64,000 nucleotides of DNA, from the IMG/VR virus record IMGVR_UViG_3300017917_001940, positions 1 through 64,000 of that record; one strand, written 5' to 3'. This DNA comes from a virus. A model generated the notes under the pieces. That model saw nothing but the letters and a program-made list of their open reading frames with translations, had not been told where the DNA came from and ran no database searches. The position numbers and the translations under genes were made by a program. Positions 1 through 8,035 of this stretch are shown here, piece by piece (the first letter of the stretch is position 1; the number at the start of each line of letters is the position of its first letter).

Positions 1-45
1 AAGTAAAAGTTAGCTCCTGGACTGTGGCAACACAGTTCATTTTAC

Positions 46-76
46 CAGGTACCCCTAAAAAGGTACCTGTTTTTTT
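46..76 (+). terminator. Intrinsic terminator of the upstream gene
   Basis: An 8-bp perfect stem (CAGGTACC at 46-53 with GGTACCTG at 62-69) is followed by seven T. It should end transcription of a gene lying left of the window. Its T-tract runs into the -35 box of the next promoter. Confidence 0.85.
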
Positions 77-103
77 GACTTTTGTTGTTGTTATAGTTAC
101 AAT
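75..103 (+). promoter_or_regulatory. Sigma70-like promoter of the first SGNH gene
   Basis: TTGACT (75-80) and TACAAT (98-103) are 17 bp apart. The predicted transcription start, seven bases after the -10, is base 110, which is the A of the ATG. The message would therefore be leaderless. Confidence 0.65.
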
Positions 104-109
104 AATAAA

Positions 110-889
110 ATGACAAAGATTTTAGTAGTTGGTGACAGTATAACATTTGGCGCCGGGCTGGCCTTGGAAAATAACGATCCAAGACTTTGGGTTAATCAGC
201 TAGTCGCTCAAACTTTTACTCAGTACAAATTAACAAATCTCGCCGAGATTGGTCGCAACAATCAGTGGATTTTTAATGAATCTGCTAGTGAGTTGCTAAC
301 CAACGATTATGATATAGCTATCATTGGATGGAGTGAAATTTCTAGATTTAATTTTGATATAGGTTTAGAATTATATAAAACTACGTCAATGTTAAATGAC
401 ATGGATATTAATATTAATAACGGAGTTTGTGTGTCAGGTAAATGGTTGGAAGAAACCGGCAATCGATTGAGACGCTACTATAATGACCATTGGGCAATTC
501 TTGACTTGATTAAATATGTAAATATACTATATAATATACAAGTAGGTTGTAAAAATAAAAAAATATTTTTTGTAAATACCCTGGCTCTCTGGACACAGAA
601 CTATTTTGAGTATACCAATTTTTCTTTTCCTAACGAACTTTCGGAATTTCAACAGCAAATGTTAAATGTCGACACCAGAGATGATCTAGAGATTAAAAAG
701 TTATATAATATGACTCATCAACATTACAAAAAATATGGCGGAATACGAAATGAATGTTGGTTAAATTTATATCATCCTCTACATACGTTAAAAGTTGACC
801 AAGTATCATCAACTGATGCACACCCAGGATATGCCAGTCAAGATATCTTTGTAAAACATTTATTACCGGAGCTCCATGCGAGAATGTAA
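110..889 (+). CDS. SGNH/GDSL-type hydrolase
   Basis: The 259-aa protein opens with a beta-strand and the block-I motif GDSITFG (GDS at residues 8-10), where the Ser would be the nucleophile. Near the C-terminus STDAHP supplies a Asp-x-His pair that could complete the triad. SGNH enzymes remove acyl groups from lipids or sugars, but the substrate here is unknown. No signal peptide is visible, so action would be in the host cytoplasm or on the virion. It is one of three related proteins in the window (also 5204 and 8036). The start codon coincides with the predicted transcription start, and its 3' end overlaps the UvsW gene by 14 bases. Confidence 0.7.
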   Translation: MTKILVVGDSITFGAGLALENNDPRLWVNQLVAQTFTQYKLTNLAEIGRNNQWIFNESASELLTNDYDIAIIGWSEISRFNFDIGLELYKTTSMLNDMDININNGVCVSGKWLEETGNRLRRYYNDHWAILDLIKYVNILYNIQVGCKNKKIFFVNTLALWTQNYFEYTNFSFPNELSEFQQQMLNVDTRDDLEIKKLYNMTHQHYKKYGGIRNECWLNLYHPLHTLKVDQVSSTDAHPGYASQDIFVKHLLPELHARM

Positions 890-2348
890 AATAATAATCA
901 AGGACGAAGTAAACATTAAGTTGGAAGGACTAGAACTTGATGCTCGTAAAGCCCTGGTAAACCGATTCAAATACGACGTGCCGTATGCTAGGTATTTGCC
1001 GGCGGTGCGACTCGGACGTTGGGATGGTAAGGTCAGTTACTTTCAACTGGGCGGTAGCACATACACTAACCTGTTGCCAGAAATCGTGCCTATCTTAGAA
1101 GAATACAACTACGATATTGACTTAGAAGATCAGCGCGACTATCGGACAGTGTTTGAGTTTGAACCTGTGCGTGAGGATAGCTTTAGTCATATCATGTGGC
1201 CCAAAGGGCATCCGCAGGCCGGCGAACCAATGGCCTTGCGTGACTATCAAGTTGAGATCGTCAACAACTTCTTAGCTAACCCACAGTGTATTCAAGAGAT
1301 TGCCACTGGTGCAGGTAAAACAGTAATGACCGCGGCATTGTCAAATGCAGTTACACCATATGGACGTAGTATTGTTATTGTGCCTAACAAAAGCCTTGTG
1401 ACCCAAACATATAAAGATTATGTTAATATGGGTCTGGATGTGGGTGTGTACTTTGGCGACGACAAAGAGTGGGGTCGCCAACATACTATTTGCACTTGGC
1501 AAAGTTTAAACGTGTTACTTAAGAATACCAAAGCAGGTACCACCGATGATGACTGTACTATCATGGAGTTCTTGGAAGATGTAGTGTGCGTGATAGTTGA
1601 TGAAGTACACATGGCCAAAGCAGATGCACTAAAAACCTTGCTCACCGGAGTAATGTCGCGGGTGCCCATTCGTTGGGGACTAACAGGAACAATACCAAAA
1701 GAAGATTTTGAATTCCAAGCTCTGCGTGTTAGTCTAGGACCAGTTATCGGACACTTAAAAGCCAGCACACTACAAGACCAAGGTGTGCTAGCACAGTGTC
1801 ATGTAAACATCGTACAGTTACAAGATCACGTAGAATATTCTAACTATCAAAGCGAATTAAAATACTTGTTAGAAGAGTCTGGGCGCCTGGATACCATGGC
1901 TGAACTCATACAACGAGTGAATGAAACAGGCAACACCCTGGTATTGGTAGACCGTGTGGCAGCCGGAACAGAGCTTGTGAACAGACTTAAGAATGCTGTG
2001 TTTGTTTCGGGTGCAACTAAATCAAAAGAAAGGCAAAACGAGTATGATGAAGTGGCTGATGTCGATGACAAAATCATTGTGGCTACCTATGGAGTGGCTG
2101 CCGTTGGTATTAATATTCCTCGCATATTCAACCTTGTGCTTGTGGAACCTGGCAAGAGCTTTGTTCGGGTAATACAATCAATAGGACGAGGTATTCGCAA
2201 AGCTGAGGACAAAGACTTTGTGCAAATCTGGGACGTTACTAGCACATGTAAGTTTGCCAAACGTCATTTAACCAAACGCAAACAGTACTACAAAGAAGCC
2301 CGGTATCCGTTTACTCAAGAAAAACTTGAGTGGATGAAAATAAAATAA
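876..2348 (+). CDS. uvsW: UvsW-like superfamily 2 DNA/RNA helicase
   Basis: The 490-aa protein (T4 UvsW is about 500 aa) has an N-terminal substrate-binding region (about 1-100), a Q-like motif LRDYQ (121), Walker A ATGAGKT (143-149), DEVH box (242-245), motif III GLTGT (268-272) and motif VI QSIGRGIRK (434-442). UvsW in T4 unwinds branched DNA and R-loops. It drives recombination-dependent replication and shuts off origin-primed replication late in infection. All motifs needed for ATP hydrolysis are intact. The start overlaps the preceding gene, and the stop TAA shares its last A with the next ATG, suggesting coupled translation. Confidence 0.95.
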   Translation: MRECKIIIKDEVNIKLEGLELDARKALVNRFKYDVPYARYLPAVRLGRWDGKVSYFQLGGSTYTNLLPEIVPILEEYNYDIDLEDQRDYRTVFEFEPVREDSFSHIMWPKGHPQAGEPMALRDYQVEIVNNFLANPQCIQEIATGAGKTVMTAALSNAVTPYGRSIVIVPNKSLVTQTYKDYVNMGLDVGVYFGDDKEWGRQHTICTWQSLNVLLKNTKAGTTDDDCTIMEFLEDVVCVIVDEVHMAKADALKTLLTGVMSRVPIRWGLTGTIPKEDFEFQALRVSLGPVIGHLKASTLQDQGVLAQCHVNIVQLQDHVEYSNYQSELKYLLEESGRLDTMAELIQRVNETGNTLVLVDRVAAGTELVNRLKNAVFVSGATKSKERQNEYDEVADVDDKIIVATYGVAAVGINIPRIFNLVLVEPGKSFVRVIQSIGRGIRKAEDKDFVQIWDVTSTCKFAKRHLTKRKQYYKEARYPFTQEKLEWMKIK

Positions 2349-2941
2349 TGGGTAATTTATTTCGTTCTGTTGAAAAACATCTGGTAGTTAATGATAGAGA
2401 AGTATTTGTAGAAATTGGCACAGCTCGAGGCAGTGGAGGATCCACACAGTATTTTGATCAGTTAGCTAGACAACACAATACAAAACTACATACGGTTGAT
2501 ATTGATTCACGTGAGTATATTTTACAGTATACTCCAAACACTATTGGTTATCAAATGTCCGGTAGTATGTGGGCACAAGATGTCTTTCCTTTACTTGACA
2601 AACATATAGCATGTCTTTATTTGGACAATTATGATTACAATTATTGGATCGGCGATAATTGCGAAATGATTCAGAGTCAAAAAACTGAATACCAGGAGAA
2701 ATATAACATTGTATTAAGCAACAACGATTGCCAAGTTGAACACTTAAAACAAATGATTTCATTATTACCGTTTATAAGTGATACTGGTATAATTGTTTGC
2801 GATGACACTTATTTGTACAATGATTGTTGGATTGGCAAGTGTGGTGCTGTTGTTGTTTATCTATTGGCAAACAATTATAAAATTGTCGAGATTGACGATG
2901 TTCAGGGTCAAAGTTATGGAGTTATCCTCAAACGAGGTTGA
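2348..2941 (+). CDS. Putative class I SAM-dependent methyltransferase
   Basis: The 197-aa protein carries FVEIGTARGSGG near residues 22-33, which resembles the glycine-rich SAM loop of Rossmann-fold methyltransferases. A later IVCDDTYLYND segment resembles the acidic end of strand 4 in Methyltransf_24-type proteins. The start chosen is the ATG that overlaps the uvsW stop (TAATG); a start 18 bases upstream would lie inside uvsW. The substrate is not visible. The methyltransferase call rests on motif shape only. Confidence 0.5.
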   Translation: MGNLFRSVEKHLVVNDREVFVEIGTARGSGGSTQYFDQLARQHNTKLHTVDIDSREYILQYTPNTIGYQMSGSMWAQDVFPLLDKHIACLYLDNYDYNYWIGDNCEMIQSQKTEYQEKYNIVLSNNDCQVEHLKQMISLLPFISDTGIIVCDDTYLYNDCWIGKCGAVVVYLLANNYKIVEIDDVQGQSYGVILKRG

Positions 2942-2967
2942 CTTTTTGTTTATCAATCTGTTATATT
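2938..2967 (+). promoter_or_regulatory. Sigma70-like promoter with extended -10
   Basis: TTGACT (2938-2943) is 18 bp from TATATT (2962-2967), which is preceded by TG and one base (extended -10). Initiation would fall at about 2974, next to the ATG at 2975. Confidence 0.6.
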
Positions 2968-2974
2968 ACACAAT

Positions 2975-3475
2975 ATGAGAATACTCACCTTAGATAATAA
3001 ATCATTTGAACTAGATCATTTACCAGAAGAGGTTGATGATATGCGTTTTGCTATTTTAGACAATAGCAATCCACAAGACCCAGATTATCATTACATTCCG
3101 TTAATCTTCTTGGAAAGTTTTAACAGCCCGGCACTGGTGCTACGTATTGGTGAACACCGTGTTAAAATGCCTGTAGATTGGCAAATACTCATTGGCGAAC
3201 CTGACTTAGGTGATTTAGAAATTATTCCGCTAACATCAATTAATGATCGTGGATTTAAAGCATTTCAGTTTAACCCATTGGGTAGTTTCCGTCCTAGTTT
3301 CCCTAACATTGAAATTATTGACGTTTATCACGAAGTTAATTGGTATGCACCTAAACTAAAAAATGGACAGATGTTGTGTGTGCCATTAGGCGATAGTACT
3401 GACCCAGAATGTGTTTACTTTGTTAAAGACATCAGTCGTAATTGCGAAATAGTAGACTACAACAAGGCATGGTAG
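2975..3475 (+). CDS. Conserved T4-like phage protein, unknown function
   Basis: This soluble 166-aa protein has no recognisable catalytic motif. It is mixed alpha/beta, proline-rich and acidic, without membrane segments. It follows uvsW and starts a run of overlapping genes (3469, 3725, 4174, 4845, 5204, 5935) likely transcribed from the promoter at 2938. The tightly packed neighbours include a probable clamp-loader subunit, so a role around replication or late transcription is possible but not shown. Confidence 0.7.
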   Translation: MRILTLDNKSFELDHLPEEVDDMRFAILDNSNPQDPDYHYIPLIFLESFNSPALVLRIGEHRVKMPVDWQILIGEPDLGDLEIIPLTSINDRGFKAFQFNPLGSFRPSFPNIEIIDVYHEVNWYAPKLKNGQMLCVPLGDSTDPECVYFVKDISRNCEIVDYNKAW

Positions 3476-3732
3476 ACTTGGGTAAACTCAAACCCGGTGC
3501 AACATACATATATGAACGAGCTGATGGTATTATCTATGCTCGTGAATTTGGTGGAAATCCTAACGAACGACTTGTTGTAGGATACGAAAGCCCTCAGGAC
3601 TACGAACGCCTTTCGGGTATTAAAGAAGATCAACTATGGACAAAAATTAGACAAGCCGCTAACACTAATCCTGCTTTACAAGAAGCATTAGATCGTGTTA
3701 AAGTATTATATGAACTGACTAAAGATGAGTGA
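3469..3732 (+). CDS. Small conserved T4-like phage protein
   Basis: This 87-aa protein begins MVDLGKLKPG and contains a predicted beta-hairpin (ATYIYERADGIIYARE) followed by a helical C-terminus. The start is the ATG overlapping the TAG of the previous gene (ATGGTAG); an upstream in-frame ATG at 3442 lies inside that gene. It resembles small hypothetical proteins next to replication genes in marine T4-like phages. No function can be read from it. Confidence 0.7.
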   Translation: MVDLGKLKPGATYIYERADGIIYAREFGGNPNERLVVGYESPQDYERLSGIKEDQLWTKIRQAANTNPALQEALDRVKVLYELTKDE

Positions 3733-4174
3733 TAAACTAAGCATTAACAACGAGATGGCTGTGTTTGATCGTAAGGAACGTGATTTCTACGATAATCTAA
3801 CCGATGAAGAGCGCAAGAAGTTTAGTACGTTTCTAATGATTCGCTATGGATCAAGTGTACTCGGATCTCGTGACCTACAAGAGTTTTATGTAATCAGTTG
3901 CAATGAGCGACTAAACAAACACTTCTTTGCTCTACACAAGCATCCTAAACTACAGTGGCTCATGGCCACAACTGTTAGTCCTGGTTTGGGCACATTTAGA
4001 CACCAGTGGATTGCTCCTAAGAAGAAAGAAGCTGGCCCTGCAGGCAGTGTTAAAAAACAACTAGCTGAACTATTTCCTACTATGAAGTCAGATGAAATAG
4101 ACTTGCTAGCAGAAATAACTACCAAAAAAGAGTTAGATCAATATCTCAAGGATCATGGACAAGACAAGAAGTAA
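3725..4174 (+). CDS. Probable clamp-loader small subunit (gp62-like)
   Basis: The 149-aa helical protein opens MSDKLSINNEMAVFDRK and has a central HPKLQWLMATTVSPG segment. This pattern matches my memory of proteins called gp62 in marine T4-like phages. In T4, gp62 pairs with gp44 to load the gp45 sliding clamp. No ATPase motif is present, as expected for gp62. The gp44 and gp45 partners are not in this window. The start overlaps the previous gene by 8 bases. The assignment depends on remembered family resemblance, not on a diagnostic motif. Confidence 0.5.
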   Translation: MSDKLSINNEMAVFDRKERDFYDNLTDEERKKFSTFLMIRYGSSVLGSRDLQEFYVISCNERLNKHFFALHKHPKLQWLMATTVSPGLGTFRHQWIAPKKKEAGPAGSVKKQLAELFPTMKSDEIDLLAEITTKKELDQYLKDHGQDKK

Positions 4175-4845
4175 TGTTTACTTGCAATTATTGTAAAAAA
4201 GAGTTTGCTAAAGAAACTTCAATTGCGGTTCATATGTGTGAGCCAAAACGTCGTCGCATGGAAAAAGACGAGCGCGGAGTACAGTTAGGATTCCAGGCAT
4301 ACATTAAGTTTTACGAAACAATGCAAGGATCAGCACGTTTAAAAACATTTGAAGACTTTGCTGAAAGTGCATACTATAAAGCATTTGTTAAATTTGGTCG
4401 CTATTGTTTGGTCATACGTGCCGTTAACCCTGCACGTTTTATGGACTGGCTGTTAAAGAACAACAAGAAACTAGATCGGTGGTGCAGTGATCAACTGTAC
4501 ACAGAATACCTGGTGCACTATGTAAGAGTTGAGCATGTGGATGACGCACTGGCTCGTAGCATCGAGTGGAGTATAGCCTGGAGCGAGGAACATCAGGCAC
4601 CTGCACATGATTGCCTACGTTATGGCAATACTAATACCATATGCTATGCACTGACAACAGGACGCATAAGTCCTTGGTGCATTTATAATAGTGATTCGGG
4701 TGTAGAGTTTCTGGGCAGTTTAACAGAAGATCAAATTGCCATGATTTGGCCGTATATTGAAAGTGACGTTTGGCAGAAGAAGTTTAGAGACTATCCGGCT
4801 GACGTGGAGTACGTTAAAGACATATTGAAGAAAGCAGGTTGGTAA
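4174..4845 (+). CDS. C2H2 zinc-finger phage protein
   Basis: The first 22 residues hold CNYCKKEF followed by HMC, a classical Cys-x2-Cys...His zinc-finger arrangement. The rest of the 223 aa is helical, charged and rich in Trp and Tyr. Proteins of this shape (finger, then KRRRMEK and a helical body) occur near uvsW and clamp-loader genes in marine T4-like phages, but their function is unknown. Nucleic-acid or protein binding through the finger is an inference. The ATG overlaps the previous TAA (TAATG). Confidence 0.75.
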   Translation: MFTCNYCKKEFAKETSIAVHMCEPKRRRMEKDERGVQLGFQAYIKFYETMQGSARLKTFEDFAESAYYKAFVKFGRYCLVIRAVNPARFMDWLLKNNKKLDRWCSDQLYTEYLVHYVRVEHVDDALARSIEWSIAWSEEHQAPAHDCLRYGNTNTICYALTTGRISPWCIYNSDSGVEFLGSLTEDQIAMIWPYIESDVWQKKFRDYPADVEYVKDILKKAGW

Positions 4846-5207
4846 TGGACTTACTATTACTTGTAGGATTATTTGTAATAAAACATTTTATTGTGGACTT
4901 TGTGCTACAGACCCAAGAGGAAATTGAGCACAAAGGCACATACTTAGACTGGCGCGGTGTCAAGCACAGCGTAAAACATGGTATTGGCACACTGCTCATA
5001 CTCTGGGGCATCGGTGCTAGTTTTGAACTTTCTTGGATGTATGGTGGGCTAGACTTACTCATACACTATCACATTGATTGGGCCAAACAAAATATCACAC
5101 GTAATCTCACCGCTAACAATCGTTCATTCTGGATTTGGTTAGGTTTCGACCAAACTCTGCACTATTTGACTTACATCATATTCATTGCTATAATGATTAC
5201 AACATGA
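4845..5207 (+). CDS. DUF3307-like membrane protein
   Basis: The 120-aa protein has an N-terminal hydrophobic helix (LLLLVGLFVIKHFIVDF), a second in the middle and a third at the C-terminus. The sequence HFIVDFVLQTQ, a central HY-x2-D-x2-K pattern and a DQTLHY motif match DUF3307 membrane proteins. These conserved His and Asp residues lie close to membrane helices. The function is unknown. The ATG overlaps the previous stop (TAATG); a TTG two codons upstream is less likely. Confidence 0.7.
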   Translation: MDLLLLVGLFVIKHFIVDFVLQTQEEIEHKGTYLDWRGVKHSVKHGIGTLLILWGIGASFELSWMYGGLDLLIHYHIDWAKQNITRNLTANNRSFWIWLGFDQTLHYLTYIIFIAIMITT

Positions 5208-5938
5208 CACATCCATTGATTTATGTAAATGGATGCAGTTACAGTGATCAACACTATCATCCAAAGATGTTAGATAATACCTATGCTGAACATTATGGAC
5301 GTATGGTCAACGGTTATGTAATAAACCGAGCTCGAACCGGTAGTTGTAATCGACGCATTATTCGAACCACAGCACATGATGTTATTGAACAAAGAAAATT
5401 AAACCCTAGCCAGCATATTATCGCACTAATTCAATTAACATTCGAAATAAGAAATGAACTGTGGATCGATCATATTCAACCACCAGAGCCTGTAGAGTCA
5501 CACTTTCAAACACATCAATTTAGCAAGTTAATCAACTGGCGAGATCGATTATTAAAAAATGAATCCATATCCAATGATCAGGGTTTCTTAAAAAAGTGGA
5601 GCGAGGGGCGAGCGTTTTTCTACAATGCTTATGCTGAGCGCATAAACCTATTGCTCGATGTGTTAATGTTAACCAAACTATTCGATTCTCTTGATATAAA
5701 ATACTTAATTTTTCAAGGTCCAATTGCAGAAAAATTAGAAGATGAATATCTTAAAGATTTTTTCTTGGAGCAACTAGATAACACTAGAATACTTGATTTT
5801 GAAACGTTTGGTTTTTGTGACTGGGCCGACAAGCAAGGTTTTGATCCATTGGATCTAAGCGACCCTAGAGAAATTGGACATTACGGCCCAGATGCTCATA
5901 TTGCTTTTGCAAAAAAATTCTTGTATAATAAGTTATGA
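5204..5938 (+). CDS. SGNH-hydrolase-like protein (GCS variant)
   Basis: The 244-aa protein starts MTHPLIYVNGCSYSDQ, where GCS stands in place of GDS of SGNH hydrolases but keeps the Ser. A C-terminal GPDAHIAFA provides the Asp-x-His signature shared with the two other family members in the window. The start overlaps the stop of the DUF3307 gene (ATGA). Catalysis would use Ser-Asp-His, but replacement of the block-I Asp may change activity. The substrate is unknown. Confidence 0.6.
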   Translation: MTHPLIYVNGCSYSDQHYHPKMLDNTYAEHYGRMVNGYVINRARTGSCNRRIIRTTAHDVIEQRKLNPSQHIIALIQLTFEIRNELWIDHIQPPEPVESHFQTHQFSKLINWRDRLLKNESISNDQGFLKKWSEGRAFFYNAYAERINLLLDVLMLTKLFDSLDIKYLIFQGPIAEKLEDEYLKDFFLEQLDNTRILDFETFGFCDWADKQGFDPLDLSDPREIGHYGPDAHIAFAKKFLYNKL

Positions 5939-6504
5939 GCGCAGATATTGACATTGACTTGGCAGATAGAGAACAGTTACTCAAACTGATCAACGCTATT
6001 CCGGCACGTCAATCAAACGGACGTAAGCATAACTCAGGTGTTTACATAACAGACATACCTTATGATCCTATCAACCAGTGTGCCGCAATAGACTACGAAA
6101 CTGCTGAACAACTGGGTTACTTTAAAATTGACTTGCTAAACATGAGTGTTTATGAGTTGGTTACTAGCCCTGAGCACTATGAAGAAATGCTCAACAAGGA
6201 GCCACCATGGTCACGCTTGTGGACAGATCCTGAGTGGGCCAGCAAACTAGCACACGTGGGTAACTACACTGATTTACTTGCTTCAATGAAACCAGACAGC
6301 ATACCACGCATGGCCGCATTTATTTCAATCATACGTCCAGGTAAAGCACACTTACAAAATAAACCGTGGAAGGAAGTATTCGACACAGTTTGGGATGGTG
6401 ATGCTAGTAGAGGATTTGTGTTTAAGAAAGCCCACGCTATAAGTTACGCGGCACTGGTAGCACTACATATGAATTTACTCAACACGCCTAACGAGGGTAA
6501 TTGA
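5935..6504 (+). CDS. Miniature DNA polymerase III alpha-like protein
   Basis: The 189-aa protein lines up in order with widely spaced motifs of bacterial replicative polymerase alpha (DnaE/PolC). DIDID is at 4-8 (compare the catalytic PDIDIDF), GVYITD at 35-40 (compare PGGVVI), YFKIDLL at 62-68 (compare the KFDFLGL motif bearing the third catalytic Asp), AAFISIIRPG at 127-136 (compare the IAL-RPG segment) and FKKAHAISYA at 163-172 (compare FNKSHAVAY). The PHP, thumb and tau-binding parts are missing. Whether it polymerises DNA is unknown. It is probably a domesticated core or regulatory protein. Confidence 0.5.
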   Translation: MSADIDIDLADREQLLKLINAIPARQSNGRKHNSGVYITDIPYDPINQCAAIDYETAEQLGYFKIDLLNMSVYELVTSPEHYEEMLNKEPPWSRLWTDPEWASKLAHVGNYTDLLASMKPDSIPRMAAFISIIRPGKAHLQNKPWKEVFDTVWDGDASRGFVFKKAHAISYAALVALHMNLLNTPNEGN

Positions 6505-6852
6505 TTTACGCTTGGATTTTTTGCGAGCCATTTCTGCTAGACTGCACACAGGGCCGTGAAGTATTTCTAAATCTTTATTGATAAAAGTACGCAGGTAAGT
6601 TTTAAACGGATCCCATTCTTGCTTTAAGAAGATATTAATGGGTATGCTACGATTGCTTTCCCACCACCAAATGTTGGCTAATTCTACAAATTTACGCTTG
6701 AGATCAACGTCTTGTATGGCGCCAAAGTCGTAAATGGTAGTAATTAAATCGTCTTGATTTTGAATGATTCCTACATATTCATTAGTGGCGTAGACGCACA
6801 ACGTAATAAACGGATACTGATCAGTTAATTTTGCGAATAAGTCATTGCCCAT
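6475..6852 (-). CDS. Conserved T4-like phage protein, unknown function
   Basis: This 125-aa protein begins MGNDLFAKLTDQYPF, contains WWWESNRSIPINIFL and ends in a basic tail (ARKKSKRKS). Similar proteins occur in marine T4-like phages without a known role. It runs against the previous gene and overlaps its 3' end by 30 bases. A late-type octamer sits 9 bases upstream of its start, divergent from that of the next gene. Confidence 0.7.
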   Translation of the reverse strand: MGNDLFAKLTDQYPFITLCVYATNEYVGIIQNQDDLITTIYDFGAIQDVDLKRKFVELANIWWWESNRSIPINIFLKQEWDPFKTYLRTFINKDLEILHGPVCSLAEMARKKSKRKSITLVRRVE

Positions 6853-6861
6853 AATCAGAGA

Positions 6862-6869
6862 TATTTACC
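6862..6869 (-). promoter_or_regulatory. T4-type late promoter (minus strand)
   Basis: GGTAAATA on the minus strand, 6/8 to TATAAATA, with 9 bases to the ATG at 6852. It is divergent from the late octamer at 6882. Confidence 0.4.
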
Positions 6870-6881
6870 AATTTGTTTTAC

Positions 6882-6889
6882 GATAAATA
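6882..6889 (+). promoter_or_regulatory. T4-type late promoter, leaderless spacing
   Basis: GATAAATA, 7/8 to the T4 late consensus TATAAATA, ends 7 bases before the ATG at 6897. With T4 geometry transcription would start about 2 bases before that ATG. Confidence 0.6.
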
Positions 6890-6896
6890 ATAAACT

Positions 6897-8015
6897 ATGT
6901 ATTCAACCGCTGTTTATCTTTACCAACAAAAAACTCGAGTACTAATGATGGACACCGGTGCCGGCACTACATTCACATATAGGTATGATCCCGTGTACGC
7001 TAAAAAACTAACAATTAATAAAGGTGTTGACAACGTGATTTTGTTTGAATTTATCAACCAAGATCAAAAGCCTGTTAACATTACTGGTAGCACTCTTGTA
7101 TTCCGTTTGATCAGTCAAGACGGACTAGAGTTATTAAACGAAACTCCAATGGTTATATTAAACGCACAGTATGGACGTGCCAAAGTAACCATTCCAGCCA
7201 GCGATTTAAACACCATTGAGGCTCAACGTGCTAGTTACTCGATCAGCCGAGCAAGTGGTAACTTATACGAAGCAGTATTCACTGATGCACAAGCCGGCGC
7301 ACGTGCTGACGTGGACATTGTAGACAGCGTTTACCCAGAATTTGTACAAAGTGCGTTTTTAACCATACCTACCACCCAACTTGGAGCACAGGGACAAGCA
7401 GGTGGCAGTTCTAGTATGTTTTATCCAGACTGGGCACTGCAATCAAGCAACCCAATGCCTAACAGTTATGCACCTGTGCAATCAACCGAATACTTTTCCA
7501 GCTATATTGAGCCAACTAGTGCTGTGACCACTATCCAAATGGATCTAGTTGGATATACAGGATCGATCAAAGTACAAGCGGCAGAGAACTATCAAAGCAT
7601 TTGGTACAATGTTACAGAAAGTTTCCAATATCTAAACAAAACCGGTACAATTCATATTAATGTGCTAGGTTGGCATCCATTGTTACGTGTGGGCTTTAAT
7701 AACTCGGTTTATACCACTGGATTGGGCGGAAACCAACGCATGGGTTGGCCTGCACAAGCAAACGTCACTGTGGAAAACGGTGTGGTTACCAATGTAGGAG
7801 TTGTCATCGGCGGTTATGGATACCTAGCACCTCCACTATGTGAAATTGTGGGCGACGGTGCAGGTGCTGTACTCGAAGCCGAAGTTAATAACGGATCTGT
7901 ATCAGCCATTAATGTCGTTAGTGGTGGTGCAGGTTATCGTCCAAACCCTCCAACTAACATCGGCGCAAGTGTGGTAATTAGTTGTGGTCGTGCTGAGAAT
8001 TTACGCTATCGTTAA
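6897..8015 (+). CDS. Virion structural protein of marine T4-like phages
   Basis: The 372-aa protein begins MYSTAVYLYQQKTRVLMMD and is beta-rich throughout. Its N-terminal 150 residues (YRYDPVYAKKLT, GSTLVFRLISQDG, PASYSISRASGNL) follow a pattern seen in structural proteins of cyanophages and pelagiphages. The C-terminal 100 residues are glycine- and valine-rich, with two GGYGYL/GGAGYR-type repeats (VTNVGVVIGGYGYL and VSAINVVSGGAGYR) typical of phage tail or fibre proteins. Late expression is supported by the octamer at 6882. Its exact place in the particle is not known. Confidence 0.7.
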   Translation: MYSTAVYLYQQKTRVLMMDTGAGTTFTYRYDPVYAKKLTINKGVDNVILFEFINQDQKPVNITGSTLVFRLISQDGLELLNETPMVILNAQYGRAKVTIPASDLNTIEAQRASYSISRASGNLYEAVFTDAQAGARADVDIVDSVYPEFVQSAFLTIPTTQLGAQGQAGGSSSMFYPDWALQSSNPMPNSYAPVQSTEYFSSYIEPTSAVTTIQMDLVGYTGSIKVQAAENYQSIWYNVTESFQYLNKTGTIHINVLGWHPLLRVGFNNSVYTTGLGGNQRMGWPAQANVTVENGVVTNVGVVIGGYGYLAPPLCEIVGDGAGAVLEAEVNNGSVSAINVVSGGAGYRPNPPTNIGASVVISCGRAENLRYR

Positions 8016-8020
8016 CAACT

Positions 8021-8035
8021 GCTATAAATTATAGC
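8021..8035 (+). promoter_or_regulatory. Palindrome with an extended -10 box
   Basis: The 15-base inverted repeat GCTATAAATTATAGC ends one base before the ATG at 8036. It includes TATAAA (8023-8028) preceded by TGC, an extended -10. Initiation would fall at about 8035, again giving a leaderless message. No good -35 is visible. Confidence 0.4.

Noticed and set aside
3-113. Open frame across the first 110 bases as the end of an upstream gene
   Set aside because: It would run through a strong terminator and the promoter of the next gene. A stop at 4-6 in another frame is a more likely gene end.
1418-2077. Minus-strand frames inside uvsW
   Set aside because: They are antisense to intact helicase motifs and show low-complexity Ser/Thr-rich products typical of shadow frames.
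8021-8035. Operator for a dimeric repressor
   Set aside because: The palindrome is AT-rich and is explained as well by an extended -10 box. No second copy was found to support a repressor site.
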